A stretch of 64,000 bases of DNA. Source: JAFDCJ01 sp964527835 (GTDB lineage Bacteria; Desulfobacterota; Desulfobacteria; Desulfobacterales; JAFDCJ01). The stretch's first letter is position 1; each line of letters starts with the position of its first letter. This document shows positions 43,884 through 52,113 of this stretch, one piece after another. A program made the position numbers and the translations under genes. Below the pieces are notes generated by a model, which saw only the letters and a program-made list of their open reading frames with translations, made no database searches and was not told the origin of the DNA. Location of the stretch: the NCBI GenBank assembly GCA_964527835.1, contig CAZGNV010000005.1, positions 1 to 64,000 of the forward strand, read 5' to 3'.

Positions 43884-45019
43884 AGGAAAAAGTCCTCCTG
43901 GTCGACGACGATGACAAGGTGCTGGCGGCCCTCAAACGCCAGCTGCGGCGACAATTTCGTATTGAAACCGCCTTGAGCGCCGAGGAGGGCTTGAAAAAAA
44001 TCACCGAAGACGGACCTTACGCCGTGGTGGTTTCTGATTTTCTGATGCCGGGCATGAACGGCATCGAATTTTTAAGCCGGGTAAAAAGCACCAGCCCCGA
44101 CACCGTGCGCATGATGCTCACCGGCTCGGCTGACATGTCCACGGCCATCGAAGCGGTCAACGAGGGCAATATTTACAAGTTTCATCCCAAGCCGTGCCCG
44201 GCCGAAACCCTGGGCCAGACCATTCAAAGCGGGGTGGAGGAATACCGCAAGGTCACCACCGATCAAAGCCAGATGAAAAAAGTCCAGTCCTCCCTGGCCC
44301 AGGCCAGCAAGATCCAGCAGCAGCTGGTGCCCAAATCCGCCCCGCGGGTCGACGGATTCGACATTGCCGGCAAAAGCATCTGGTGCGACGAAACCAGCGG
44401 GGATTATTACGATTTCATTCATCCGGATGAATGGGGCCGTGAAAAGGTCGGGGTGGTCGTAGCCGATGTGATCGGCCACGGCATTTCAGCGGCCCTGCTG
44501 ATGATCTCCGTGCGCGCCTTTCTCAAGGAGCGCATTTTGAGCCCGGGCTCGGGCAGCGCCATTGTCTGCGACGTCAACAAACGGCTGGTGCAGGACATCG
44601 AAAAGCTCAACCTTTTTGTGACCATGTTCTACAGTGAAATCGACCTGCAGCAACGCTGCTTTCGCTGGGTGCACGCCGGTCACGAATCCGCGCTTTTCTA
44701 CGACCCGGCCCTGGACACCTTCGAAGCCCTGGGCGGCGAGGGAGTGCCCCTGGGGGTCATGCAAGACTGGGCCTACACCCAGTCCGAAAAACCGATCCGC
44801 TCCGGGCAGATCATCGCCATCGCCACCGACGGCATCAAGGAGGCCGTCAACCGACGCTTTGAGCTTTTCGGCAACGATCGGCTGATGGCGGTCATCCGCG
44901 AAAACACCGCCCGGTCCGCCGAACAAATCACCGCCGCGGTCTTCGACGCCCTGGAGCAGTTCCGGCACCCGGCCGAACGCAAAGACGACGAAACCCTGGT
45001 GATCATCAAGGTGCTTTAG
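43880..45019 (+). CDS. Response regulator with SpoIIE/PP2C output
   Basis: The start at 43880 overlaps the upstream stop by 4 bp. The 379-residue protein has a receiver (VLLVDDDDK; VVVSDFLMPGMNG) and a PP2C/RsbU-type phosphatase domain (about 150-379) with WCDETSGDYYDFI, DVIGHGISAALLMI, HAGHESALFYDP and ATDGIKEAV. It should dephosphorylate a serine-phosphorylated partner when activated. It completes the kinase-HDOD-phosphatase operon. Confidence 0.9.
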   Translation: MKEKVLLVDDDDKVLAALKRQLRRQFRIETALSAEEGLKKITEDGPYAVVVSDFLMPGMNGIEFLSRVKSTSPDTVRMMLTGSADMSTAIEAVNEGNIYKFHPKPCPAETLGQTIQSGVEEYRKVTTDQSQMKKVQSSLAQASKIQQQLVPKSAPRVDGFDIAGKSIWCDETSGDYYDFIHPDEWGREKVGVVVADVIGHGISAALLMISVRAFLKERILSPGSGSAIVCDVNKRLVQDIEKLNLFVTMFYSEIDLQQRCFRWVHAGHESALFYDPALDTFEALGGEGVPLGVMQDWAYTQSEKPIRSGQIIAIATDGIKEAVNRRFELFGNDRLMAVIRENTARSAEQITAAVFDALEQFRHPAERKDDETLVIIKVL

Positions 45020-45054
45020 CCCGGAAAAGTTGTTTGAATTTCAATTCGGTTCTG
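45020..45054 (-). pseudogene. brnT gene fragment beside an ATPase gene
   Basis: These 35 bp match 49131-49165 inside brnT at 31 of 35 positions and encode QNRIEIQTTFPG against QNRIEIQTNFPG. The fragment abuts the stop of the PP2C gene on one side and the end of the ATPase gene on the other. It looks like a leftover from a second, lost brnT copy. Confidence 0.7.
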
Positions 45055-45056
45055 CT

Positions 45057-46208
45057 TTACAATTTTTCCCCTGGATTGAGAATGTAATGCAAGTAATTGT
45101 CCCTGTGGATCACCTCGAAACCGGCCTGGGGATAGTTCTTTTGCCAGTCTTTTGGGGCGCTTACACGGCGCTTTGTCCACTTGATTTCGTAGCCGCACAA
45201 TTTTCCAGCATAATCTTCGATTAAATCAATTTCCTTTCTGTCATATGTTCTCCAGAAATAGAATCTGGATGGTTGGCGTTGATACTCCCGATGTTTTTGG
45301 AATTCGGCAATCATATAATTTTCCCAGATTTTACCCGTATCATCGCGTAAATTAAGCGGGTTAAACATCCCCACCACCGCATTGCGAATCCCGACATCGT
45401 AAAAAAAATATCGATTGTTCTTGGTGATTTCTTTGCGCAGGTTGCGGCTGAATCCAGTCAATCGAAAAATGACAAAGGCTTTTTCCAGCAAGTCGAGATA
45501 TCGTTCGACGGTGTTTTTACTCATGGCAAGCTGTCTTCCGATTTCGGCCAGGGAAACTTCGTTTCCGATCTGAAATGCAAGCAGCTGAAGTAAACGAACC
45601 AGCTTATCGGCATAGCGAACCCCTTCGAGGGCCAGGATATCCTTAAACAGATAGGAGGCAATCAGCTCACGCAGATACTCCTCTCGCAACTTATTGTCAC
45701 GCAACGTGACCACCTCCGGATAGGACCCGTATAGCAACCGGGATTCAAGGTTGGCGGATGTTTCATGCGCTTTCTCCAAATTGGATATTTCCATCTGAGC
45801 AAGGGGGAACAGCTTTAAGACAAATCTTCTGCCGGTCAACGGTTCGCCGACGTTTTGAGCCAGGTCAAAAGAAGAGGAGCCGGTCGCAACGACTTTGATG
45901 CCGGGAATGTGATCAACGATGAGTTTCAGATTGAGCCCGATATTGCGGACGTACTGCGCCTCATCGACAATCAGATATTGGTGGCTGCCAACGAAATCCC
46001 TCAACTTTTCAATCGACTGGCTCTCAAGGAACTGCCGGGCGGTGATGTCATCTCCGTTGACAAAAAGGACGGTTTCCTTGTCCAGGTTGTCGATAAACCT
46101 GCGCAGCAAGGTTGTTTTTCCAACCCGACGAGCACCATAGATAACAATTACTTTTCCGGACCGGACCAAAGCGCTTAGATTTTCTAATTGTTTTTGCGGT
46201 ATGTACAT
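45057..46208 (-). CDS. DUF4143-type AAA ATPase, paralog 2
   Basis: This 383-residue protein has Walker A YGARRVGKTTL, Walker B YLIVDEAQ and sensor ATGSSSFDLA, then a winged helix (SLAEIGRQLAMSKNTVERYL) and a C-terminal nuclease-like pattern KEIDLIEDYAGKLCGYEIKW. It belongs to the AAA_14/DUF4143 family but is more distant from paralogs 1 and 3. It is a single gene, with an inverted repeat upstream and a brnT fragment at its end. Confidence 0.87.
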   Translation of the reverse strand: MYIPQKQLENLSALVRSGKVIVIYGARRVGKTTLLRRFIDNLDKETVLFVNGDDITARQFLESQSIEKLRDFVGSHQYLIVDEAQYVRNIGLNLKLIVDHIPGIKVVATGSSSFDLAQNVGEPLTGRRFVLKLFPLAQMEISNLEKAHETSANLESRLLYGSYPEVVTLRDNKLREEYLRELIASYLFKDILALEGVRYADKLVRLLQLLAFQIGNEVSLAEIGRQLAMSKNTVERYLDLLEKAFVIFRLTGFSRNLRKEITKNNRYFFYDVGIRNAVVGMFNPLNLRDDTGKIWENYMIAEFQKHREYQRQPSRFYFWRTYDRKEIDLIEDYAGKLCGYEIKWTKRRVSAPKDWQKNYPQAGFEVIHRDNYLHYILNPGEKL

Positions 46209-46243
46209 GATCGATTCTCCGGCATTGGTTGATCGAACTAAAA

Positions 46244-46269
46244 TGACTGAATTTATATAAATACAGTCA
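46244..46269 (-). promoter_or_regulatory. Inverted repeat upstream of ATPase paralog 2
   Basis: TGACTG (46244-46249) and CAGTCA (46264-46269) flank an AT-rich centre with TATATAA-like sequence, 35-60 bp before the ATPase start. It could be a promoter with an overlapping operator; only the repeat itself is seen. Confidence 0.45.
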
Positions 46270-46431
46270 AATAACTGAACGTATTATATAAAAAGCGGCC
46301 AAAATAGTCAACTGCATTTTTTCCCTGATCACCCCCGATTCAATCCTTATTTTAAAACAAGGTTGCCTTTATTTTTATAATAAAATTACCCAGGAAAATA
46401 TCAGGATATTCGGAGGCGCTTCCCTGAAAAC

Positions 46432-46466
46432 AAAACGGCAGGGTCAAAACAACCCTGCCGTTTTAT
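46432..46466. terminator. Bidirectional intrinsic terminator
   Basis: The 13-bp perfect stem AAAACGGCAGGGT / ACCCTGCCGTTTT with a 7-nt loop has T-runs on both strands. It lies about 45 bp past the end of the minus-strand coiled-coil fragment, which it probably once served. Confidence 0.9.
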
Positions 46467-46507
46467 TGCTGCCGAAAAAGCCCGGCCCTTATCCCGCTGG
46501 CTGCTAT

Positions 46508-46650
46508 TTATCCATTGCCGCCTTTCACCTGCCTTTGCCACATGCGGGATAATGCCTCGTATTTGGTTTTTAGCCGCGTATAGTGGTAAACCAGGTCCGC
46601 ATTGCGCTTTCTCTCCGCCTCCAGCAGCTGGCTGAGCCGGGCCTCAAGTG
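46508..46650 (-). pseudogene. 3' remnant of a coiled-coil protein gene
   Basis: Minus-strand translation gives LEARLSQLLEAERKRNADLV then YHYTRLKTKYEALSRMWQRQ, a heptad-like coiled coil ending at TAA (46508-46510) with a terminator behind it. It has no start: an in-frame stop occurs right at the junction with the PEP-CTERM fragment near 46650. The 5' part of the gene has been lost. Confidence 0.6.
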
Positions 46651-47160
46651 GTCAGCGCAGAGCCGTCTGCCGGCTACTGGCTCAAACGCCTGCAAAATCC
46701 CTTTGCCGGTTCTGTTCCGACGGATGAACCGTTCACCCTGCTCGAGGTGCTGCAGGTGGGCGAAGGGCCGGCATGGACGGACTGGCACGAGACGATCCTC
46801 ACCCCCGGCTGGGGCTGGACGGGCGGAGGATTGTTCGCAATTGGGCCCCCCGATGATGGACAGCCTTTAACCGGCAGCACCGGCAGTTGTTTTCCATTCG
46901 GAACGGTGGCGCCCGGGGAGATTTCAGGAGCCAGCATTGACTTTGTCTTCGACCCGCTCGAACCCGGAACCTGGGTATTCATTTTAAAAGAGCTCGCCTG
47001 GCTGGGCGGGGATGCAGCATCGGCTTCTACATGCACGGTCGATATTGCCGAATCGCCGACGGTGCCCATTCCGACCACCGTCTGGCTGCTGGGCTCCGGG
47101 CTGATGGGGTTGCTTTATGTGAAGCGCAGGCATAAAGGCAACAAAGATCAATCCAATTGA
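46648..47160 (+). pseudogene. 5'-truncated PEP-CTERM-type protein gene
   Basis: The C-terminus has a sorting signal of the PEP-CTERM class (VPIPTTVWLLGSGLMGLLYV, then a basic KRRHK end), recognised by exosortase. The frame opens at a GTG without a ribosome site, is closed upstream by TGA at 46633-46635, and no signal peptide exists although such proteins need one. The 5' part is therefore missing. The remaining 170 residues include a Trp/Gly-rich beta-type domain. Confidence 0.65.
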
Positions 47161-47248
47161 AAACGCTGCTGCCAGAATAAAGCCGGACTGTATCGTATGA
47201 GGCAGATAAAAAAACTGGGAAGCTCCCTGCAGATTGCTGCGGACAGCT

Positions 47249-48451
47249 TCAGTTGTTTTGGTTCACCGGATGCAGCAAATCCTGCAGCACCCCTTTGATG
47301 TTTGAAACCGTCACGCCTGGACTTTGGGGGTATGGCTCTAAAACCGGCGCCACGACCCAGGTATGGTCGGGCTGCAAAACAGCCAGGGTGTCGGCAAAGC
47401 CGCGGGATAGTCTTGGCGCCATGGAGGCCTTGAATTCAAAGGCCAGCCGCTGGCGGCCGTGTTCAAGCACAAGGTCGATTTCCTCCCCGGACGATGTTCG
47501 GTAAAAGCTCGCCCGCCAAGCCGGCAGCGCGGACAGAATCTGCTCCATACACCAGCCTTCCCAGGATGCTCCGGCAATGGGGTGTCCCAAAAGATCTTCC
47601 GTATTCTCTATTTCAAGCAGCGCATGCAAGATGCCCGTGTCGCGTACGTAAACTTTCGGTGTTTTTACCAGCCGTTTTTTGATATTTGCCTTCAAGGGAG
47701 GCACCATCCGGACCATAAAGGTCTGCTCCATGATAGCCAGGTATTTGCGGATGGTCGGGTGTCTGACACCCAGGGCCTGGCCGAATTGGGAGGCGTTGAG
47801 GGTCTGGCCGTGATAATGGGCCAGCATGGTCCAGAAGCGCCTCATGGTGGTCGCCGGAACACGGAAACCGAACTGGGAAATGTCGCGTTCTAGAAAGGTG
47901 CGGATAAAATCCAGCCGCCAGTCAAAACTATGGGAATCCGATTTTGCTAAAACAGCCTCTGGAAAACCGCCCCGGGTCCACAGGAACACAGGGTCCTCGT
48001 ATTTGCGAGGGTCTTCATCAAGCAATTCATCATAGGTAAATGGCGCCAGCTCGATAAAATGGATTCGCCCGGCAAGGGTCTCTGAGCTTTGCCGAATCAG
48101 ATCCTGGGAGGCTGAACCCAGAATGAGGAATTTGCCGGGGCGGCGATCCTCATCCACGGCAACCCGCAAAATGGGAAACAGTTCCGGCCCCATTTGAATT
48201 TCATCGATACAAATCAGCCGGTCCTGCTGGGTGTGGAAAAAAAACTCGGCATCTTCCAGCTTGCGCAGATCAGAGGGTTTTTCAAGGTCAAGATAAACGG
48301 TTTTCGGCCGGCCGGCGACAACATGTCGTGCCAAGGTGGATTTTCCGCACTGGCGCGGCCCCAGCAATGCCGTCACGGGAAAAGAGTTCAGTGACTCCCG
48401 CAGGTTGCGCTCCAGCCGGCGTTTTATATATCTTTGTAATTTGTAAGCCAT
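47249..48451 (-). CDS. DUF4143-type AAA ATPase, paralog 3
   Basis: The start at 48451 (MAYKLQRYI) gives 400 residues; 48487 is an alternative. Walker A GPRQCGKST, Walker B LICIDEIQMG, sensor FLILGSASQDLIRQSSETLA, a helix-turn-helix-like part, and the C-terminal pattern EIDLVLEHGRQRLAFEFKAS. It is the close paralog of the protein at 23018-24187. Fragments of other genes lie on its downstream side. Confidence 0.87.
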   Translation of the reverse strand: MAYKLQRYIKRRLERNLRESLNSFPVTALLGPRQCGKSTLARHVVAGRPKTVYLDLEKPSDLRKLEDAEFFFHTQQDRLICIDEIQMGPELFPILRVAVDEDRRPGKFLILGSASQDLIRQSSETLAGRIHFIELAPFTYDELLDEDPRKYEDPVFLWTRGGFPEAVLAKSDSHSFDWRLDFIRTFLERDISQFGFRVPATTMRRFWTMLAHYHGQTLNASQFGQALGVRHPTIRKYLAIMEQTFMVRMVPPLKANIKKRLVKTPKVYVRDTGILHALLEIENTEDLLGHPIAGASWEGWCMEQILSALPAWRASFYRTSSGEEIDLVLEHGRQRLAFEFKASMAPRLSRGFADTLAVLQPDHTWVVAPVLEPYPQSPGVTVSNIKGVLQDLLHPVNQNN

Positions 48452-48738
48452 AGTTTCATATTTACAAAGATAAATTAAAGTTGTCAACTTTTAATTCTTT
48501 ATTTTGGACTTCACTCATTTTTTTTCGAAGCCGAAGTCGAGCAGGTGGCGGTATGAAACCAGGCCTTCGGTTTGAGGCCTGGAGCATGGCCCTCCAGTGA
48601 TTGTCATGGCAGATCAAATCCATTGAAAGCACTGCTGCTGCAGGGGCAGGTGCGGGAGGTGCGTTCAGAATCCTTGTTGCGATGCAGCAGGATGATTCCG
48701 TGTTCGATTGCAAGCTTATGATGTTGCCGGGAAAATGG

Positions 48739-49005
48739 CTACTGCCTGGATATACCGGCTTTTTCCTGCTGGACTCTTTCATGCAACCATATCTTGATTA
48801 AGGCTGCGCGGTCGACACCGATGCGCTGCCGGATCCGGTCAATATCCTGCACCAGTTCTTCGGCGACATCAAGGGTGATACGCACCTTCTTGCCGTGGCG
48901 GATAACCGTCGCTTTGGTTATGTCCACAAGGTCGTGGACATCTTCACCTTCGTCAAAGCGACGATCAAATTCCTCAGCGCTTTTCGCAAACTTATTTGTT
49001 TTCAT
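48739..49005 (-). CDS. brnA: BrnA-type antitoxin
   Basis: This 88-residue protein overlaps the toxin gene by 14 bp and follows it, the order usual for brnTA. The C-terminal half forms a ribbon-helix-helix (KKVRITLDVAEELVQDIDRI, then DRAALIKIWLHERV). It neutralises BrnT and represses the operon. Confidence 0.85.
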   Translation of the reverse strand: MKTNKFAKSAEEFDRRFDEGEDVHDLVDITKATVIRHGKKVRITLDVAEELVQDIDRIRQRIGVDRAALIKIWLHERVQQEKAGISRQ

Positions 49006-49255
49006 ATAACGTTGTTTCCTTTTTTCTTGCTCGCCTCACCGATATTATCCGAATGGTCTCAGTCCGTCGGGTAAAAATTGCCGTCCAAAGCTTTTCTCCG
49101 ATTTTGCCGATCAGAACACTTCTGTTTTCACCCGGAAAATTCGTTTGAATTTCGATTCGGTTTTGATCGTTCCATAATGCGGTAGCGGTATTGAAATCAA
49201 TCCCGTGCTTTGATTTGTTTGCCCGATTCCTCTTTTCATGCCATTCAAATTCCAT
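48992..49255 (-). CDS. brnT: BrnT-type ribonuclease toxin
   Basis: This 87-residue protein has the BrnT signature: MEFEWHEKRNRANKSKHGID, then WTAIFTRRTETIRIISVRRA, with the RelE-like fold residues in place. It is first in the brnTA operon. A short second copy of its middle part is found at 45020-45054. Confidence 0.9.
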   Translation of the reverse strand: MEFEWHEKRNRANKSKHGIDFNTATALWNDQNRIEIQTNFPGENRSVLIGKIGEKLWTAIFTRRTETIRIISVRRARKKETTLYENK

Positions 49256-49423
49256 CGTATAAATATTATAGTGATTTTATACTAGAATGCAACAAAATTA
49301 ACCCAAACTATCTTTTTAATTGAAATTCGTTGACAAAAAGTCAGCTGCAATATAGATATATAGTATCATATTGCCATTATATATGGAATTTATGGCATTA
49401 TGAATCTAAAAAAGGGGGTGTTT

Positions 49424-50806
49424 ATGGCACTAACCGATCTTATTTTTGATATGAACCCCTGGTGGCGAGACAGCCAAGCAATTGACCAGGACAGACATAT
49501 CCGAGTCTTTGAGGCCTCCCACATCAAATGGCTCCCCCCCCTGCTCAAGATCTCTCTGACCGAAGATGCGCTTCATATCATTAAAGGACCCAGGCAGGTG
49601 GGCAAGACGACCCTGCTTAAGCTTTTCATCAGAAATCTGCTGGCCGACAGAAAGGTTGCCGCGAAAGACATTCTTTTTCTTTCCCTGGATGCCGCCCGAA
49701 CCGTAGATGAAGTGCTGGAGACAATCCTTTATTATTTTAAGACCGTCAGAACCTCAAACCGAAGATACCTTTTCCTGGATGAGGCCTCCTTCCATCCGCA
49801 GTGGCCGCAGGCAATAAAGGTCCTTGTCGATATGGGGTTTGACGAAAATGCGACGTTTGTTGTCACCGGATCTTCGGCCCTTGATCTGAAAAAAAGCTCC
49901 GAAAAACTTCCTGGCAGGCGCGGCAAAGGGCGAGACTTTGTGCTGCTGCCGCTGTCTTTTGGTCAATTTCTGGGCATTGTCTATCCGCAAATACAACTCG
50001 CCGCGGTTGATTCGATCTGCGAATTTTCACAAAAAACCCCTGAGGATTTTTTTGATTTGCAAATGTATAAAACCGAACTGGACGGGGCCCTGCTGACTTA
50101 TCTTCAAACCGGCGGCTTTCCGGCCTGGATTGACGCCCACCTCAAGGCAGAGCCTGATGAACCCCTGCTGCTGACTTTCCGGGCGATCATTGAGGGGGAT
50201 ATGGCCCGCTTGAGAAAAAACACCTCCCATCTGATGCATCTGGCCCTTCCTCTCTTAAAGCACATTGGCAACCCGGTTGATTGGAAAAAGCTTGCCGATG
50301 AAACCGGCATGGGATCCCACCACACCGCGCACGATTACGTCAGGATATTGGCCGATTCTTATAGGCTCTATTTTCTTCAAGCGCTGGATACCAATAAAAA
50401 TCTGCCGAAATTACGAAAAGGCAAAAAGATTTATCCCTTTGACCCGGTCATCAGCAAGGTATTAATTGATTATCATCCGTATTTACATATTGAAAACCCT
50501 GCGCTGATTGAAGCGGTTGTGGGCAGTCATCTATTGCGGAAAAGTCGCTTCGTGCATGCCGGCCTGTCTTCGGTTTCCGATCTCTTTTACTGGCAGAGCA
50601 AAGCCGGCAAAGAGGTTGATTTTGTACTTCTGGAGCAAAAGGGGCCGCAGCCTGTTGAAGTAAAATATCAGAATCGGGTCACGCTAAGGGACAGCATCAC
50701 CATGGTAAGACATTTTAACCACGGTCTGCTGCTCTCTAAAAAAGATTTTGAAATCGGAGCCAATGCCATCATGCTGCCGGTTTCCTGGTTTTTGGCCCTC
50801 ATCTGA
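49424..50806 (+). CDS. DUF4143-type AAA ATPase, paralog 4
   Basis: The start at ATG 49424 is chosen for the GGGGGT site 5 nt upstream (460 residues). Walker A GPRQVGKTTL, Walker B YLFLDEASF, sensor VVTGSSALDLKKSSEKL, a winged-helix part, and the C-terminal pattern KEVDFVLLEQKGPQPVEVKY. It is longer than the other three and from a different branch of the family. A TTGACA at 49330-49335 followed by a TATA-rich stretch is a possible promoter. Confidence 0.85.
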   Translation: MALTDLIFDMNPWWRDSQAIDQDRHIRVFEASHIKWLPPLLKISLTEDALHIIKGPRQVGKTTLLKLFIRNLLADRKVAAKDILFLSLDAARTVDEVLETILYYFKTVRTSNRRYLFLDEASFHPQWPQAIKVLVDMGFDENATFVVTGSSALDLKKSSEKLPGRRGKGRDFVLLPLSFGQFLGIVYPQIQLAAVDSICEFSQKTPEDFFDLQMYKTELDGALLTYLQTGGFPAWIDAHLKAEPDEPLLLTFRAIIEGDMARLRKNTSHLMHLALPLLKHIGNPVDWKKLADETGMGSHHTAHDYVRILADSYRLYFLQALDTNKNLPKLRKGKKIYPFDPVISKVLIDYHPYLHIENPALIEAVVGSHLLRKSRFVHAGLSSVSDLFYWQSKAGKEVDFVLLEQKGPQPVEVKYQNRVTLRDSITMVRHFNHGLLLSKKDFEIGANAIMLPVSWFLALI

Positions 50807-50819
50807 TCCGGTATTCAAT

Positions 50820-51167
50820 CTAAAACAACCCCCTGGCCGCCACCACCAGCAGCGCTGCAAATGTCCCAACCCCCGGCCGCGCCATCTGCCCGCGCAGCTC
50901 TCCGACCCGCACCTCGAAGCTGAAGATCTTGACCGCCAGAAAGCCCATGTGAAAGCTCTGGATCGTGGGGTCCGGCAAATTGGGCACCACCAGGGCAATG
51001 ACCAGGATCAAAAAATCCATGGGTGTGGCCTTGAATCCCTTCCGGCGCCGGATGAACTTCAGGGTCAGCAAAAATTCAATCCCCTTGCGGGCGGCGGTGT
51101 GAAACCGGGCATTCAGTTTGAGACCTGAGGCAAAACCCGTTGACAGGCCCGGTTGGCTGTCGTACAT
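50820..51167 (-). pseudogene. 3' remnant of a WecA/MraY-type transferase gene
   Basis: The 115-residue frame contains FIRRRKGFKATPMDFLILVI and ALVVPNLPD, typical of the last part of polyprenyl-phosphate GlcNAc-1-phosphate transferases in this phylum. The N-terminal transmembrane helices and the catalytic Asp motifs are missing, so this is a truncated gene. The identity is moderately sure. Confidence 0.5.
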
Positions 51168-51295
51168 CTAAAGGCCTGAATTCATATCAAACACCTGCTT
51201 TTGTCATTGCAATACCGGCGCACGCCTGATGGGGTTTGCGGCCCCCCTGTCCGGCGGGCGCATCTGCGCAGCAAAGCGGATGGGTTTTATTTCAT

Positions 51296-52090
51296 ATGAG
51301 TGCGTTGGGTTCTTTTTTGCGTTCCACCGCGATGGACATCCTGAAGTTTGTGGTGCTCATCGCCGCACTGATCTGGTTTCTGATCCACAGCGGCGACCGG
51401 CTGGGCTACAACTGGCAGTGGTACCAGGTGCCCCGCTACCTCTTTACCTTTGAAAATTCCAAATTCGTCGCCGGGCCGCTGCTCGAAGGGCTGATGGTGA
51501 CGGTGCAGATCACCGCCATCAGCCTGGTGCTCTGCTTTGTGGTGGGCCTGGTGACCGCCCTGCTGCGGCTGTCGCATTCCGTGCTGGGCAAGGCCCTGGC
51601 CCGGGGATACCTGGAGCTGATCCGCAACACCCCGCTTTTGGTGCAGTTGTTCTTCATCTATTTCGTTGTCGCGCCGATCCTGGACATCAGCCGTTTTGCC
51701 TCGGCCATTCTGGCGTTGAGCCTCTTCGAAGGCGCCTATGCCTCGGAGATGCTGCGCGCGGGCATCGTTTCGATCCATGTCGGCCAGTGGGAAGCGGCTT
51801 ACAGCCTGGGGCTGAGCACCTACGACACCTACCGCTGGATCATTTTGCCCCAGGCCCTGCGCCGGGTCCTGCCGCCGTTGACCAGCCAGGCGATCTCACT
51901 GATCAAGGACTCGGCCCTGGTGAGCACCATCGCGGTCTACGATTTGACTATGCAGGGCAGCGTGATCGTATCGGAAACATTTCTGACCTTTGAAATCTGG
52001 TTTACCGTCGCGGCGGTCTATCTTTTGATCACCGTCAGCCTGTCTTTGGTGGTCGGAATCATGGAAAGCCGCTTCAAGGTCCTGAGCTAG
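51296..52090 (+). CDS. Polar amino-acid ABC transporter permease 1
   Basis: The start at ATG 51296 gives 264 residues; ATG 51332 is also possible. After an N-terminal transmembrane helix and a periplasmic loop (YNWQWYQVPRYLF) comes the HisM/GlnP-type permease domain with RNTPLLVQLFFIYF, the coupling-helix EAAYSLGLSTYDTYRWIILP and PPLTSQAISLIKDSALV. It moves a polar amino acid together with the ATPase encoded next. Confidence 0.9.
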   Translation: MSALGSFLRSTAMDILKFVVLIAALIWFLIHSGDRLGYNWQWYQVPRYLFTFENSKFVAGPLLEGLMVTVQITAISLVLCFVVGLVTALLRLSHSVLGKALARGYLELIRNTPLLVQLFFIYFVVAPILDISRFASAILALSLFEGAYASEMLRAGIVSIHVGQWEAAYSLGLSTYDTYRWIILPQALRRVLPPLTSQAISLIKDSALVSTIAVYDLTMQGSVIVSETFLTFEIWFTVAAVYLLITVSLSLVVGIMESRFKVLS

Positions 52091-52113
52091 GACGGGCCGG
52101 GAGAACATTTGAG

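Noticed and set aside
48488..48738. Short plus-strand frame between ATPase paralog 3 and brnA
   Set aside because: There is no ribosome site and no recognisable protein; composition is not clearly coding. It may hold more gene debris but cannot be assigned.
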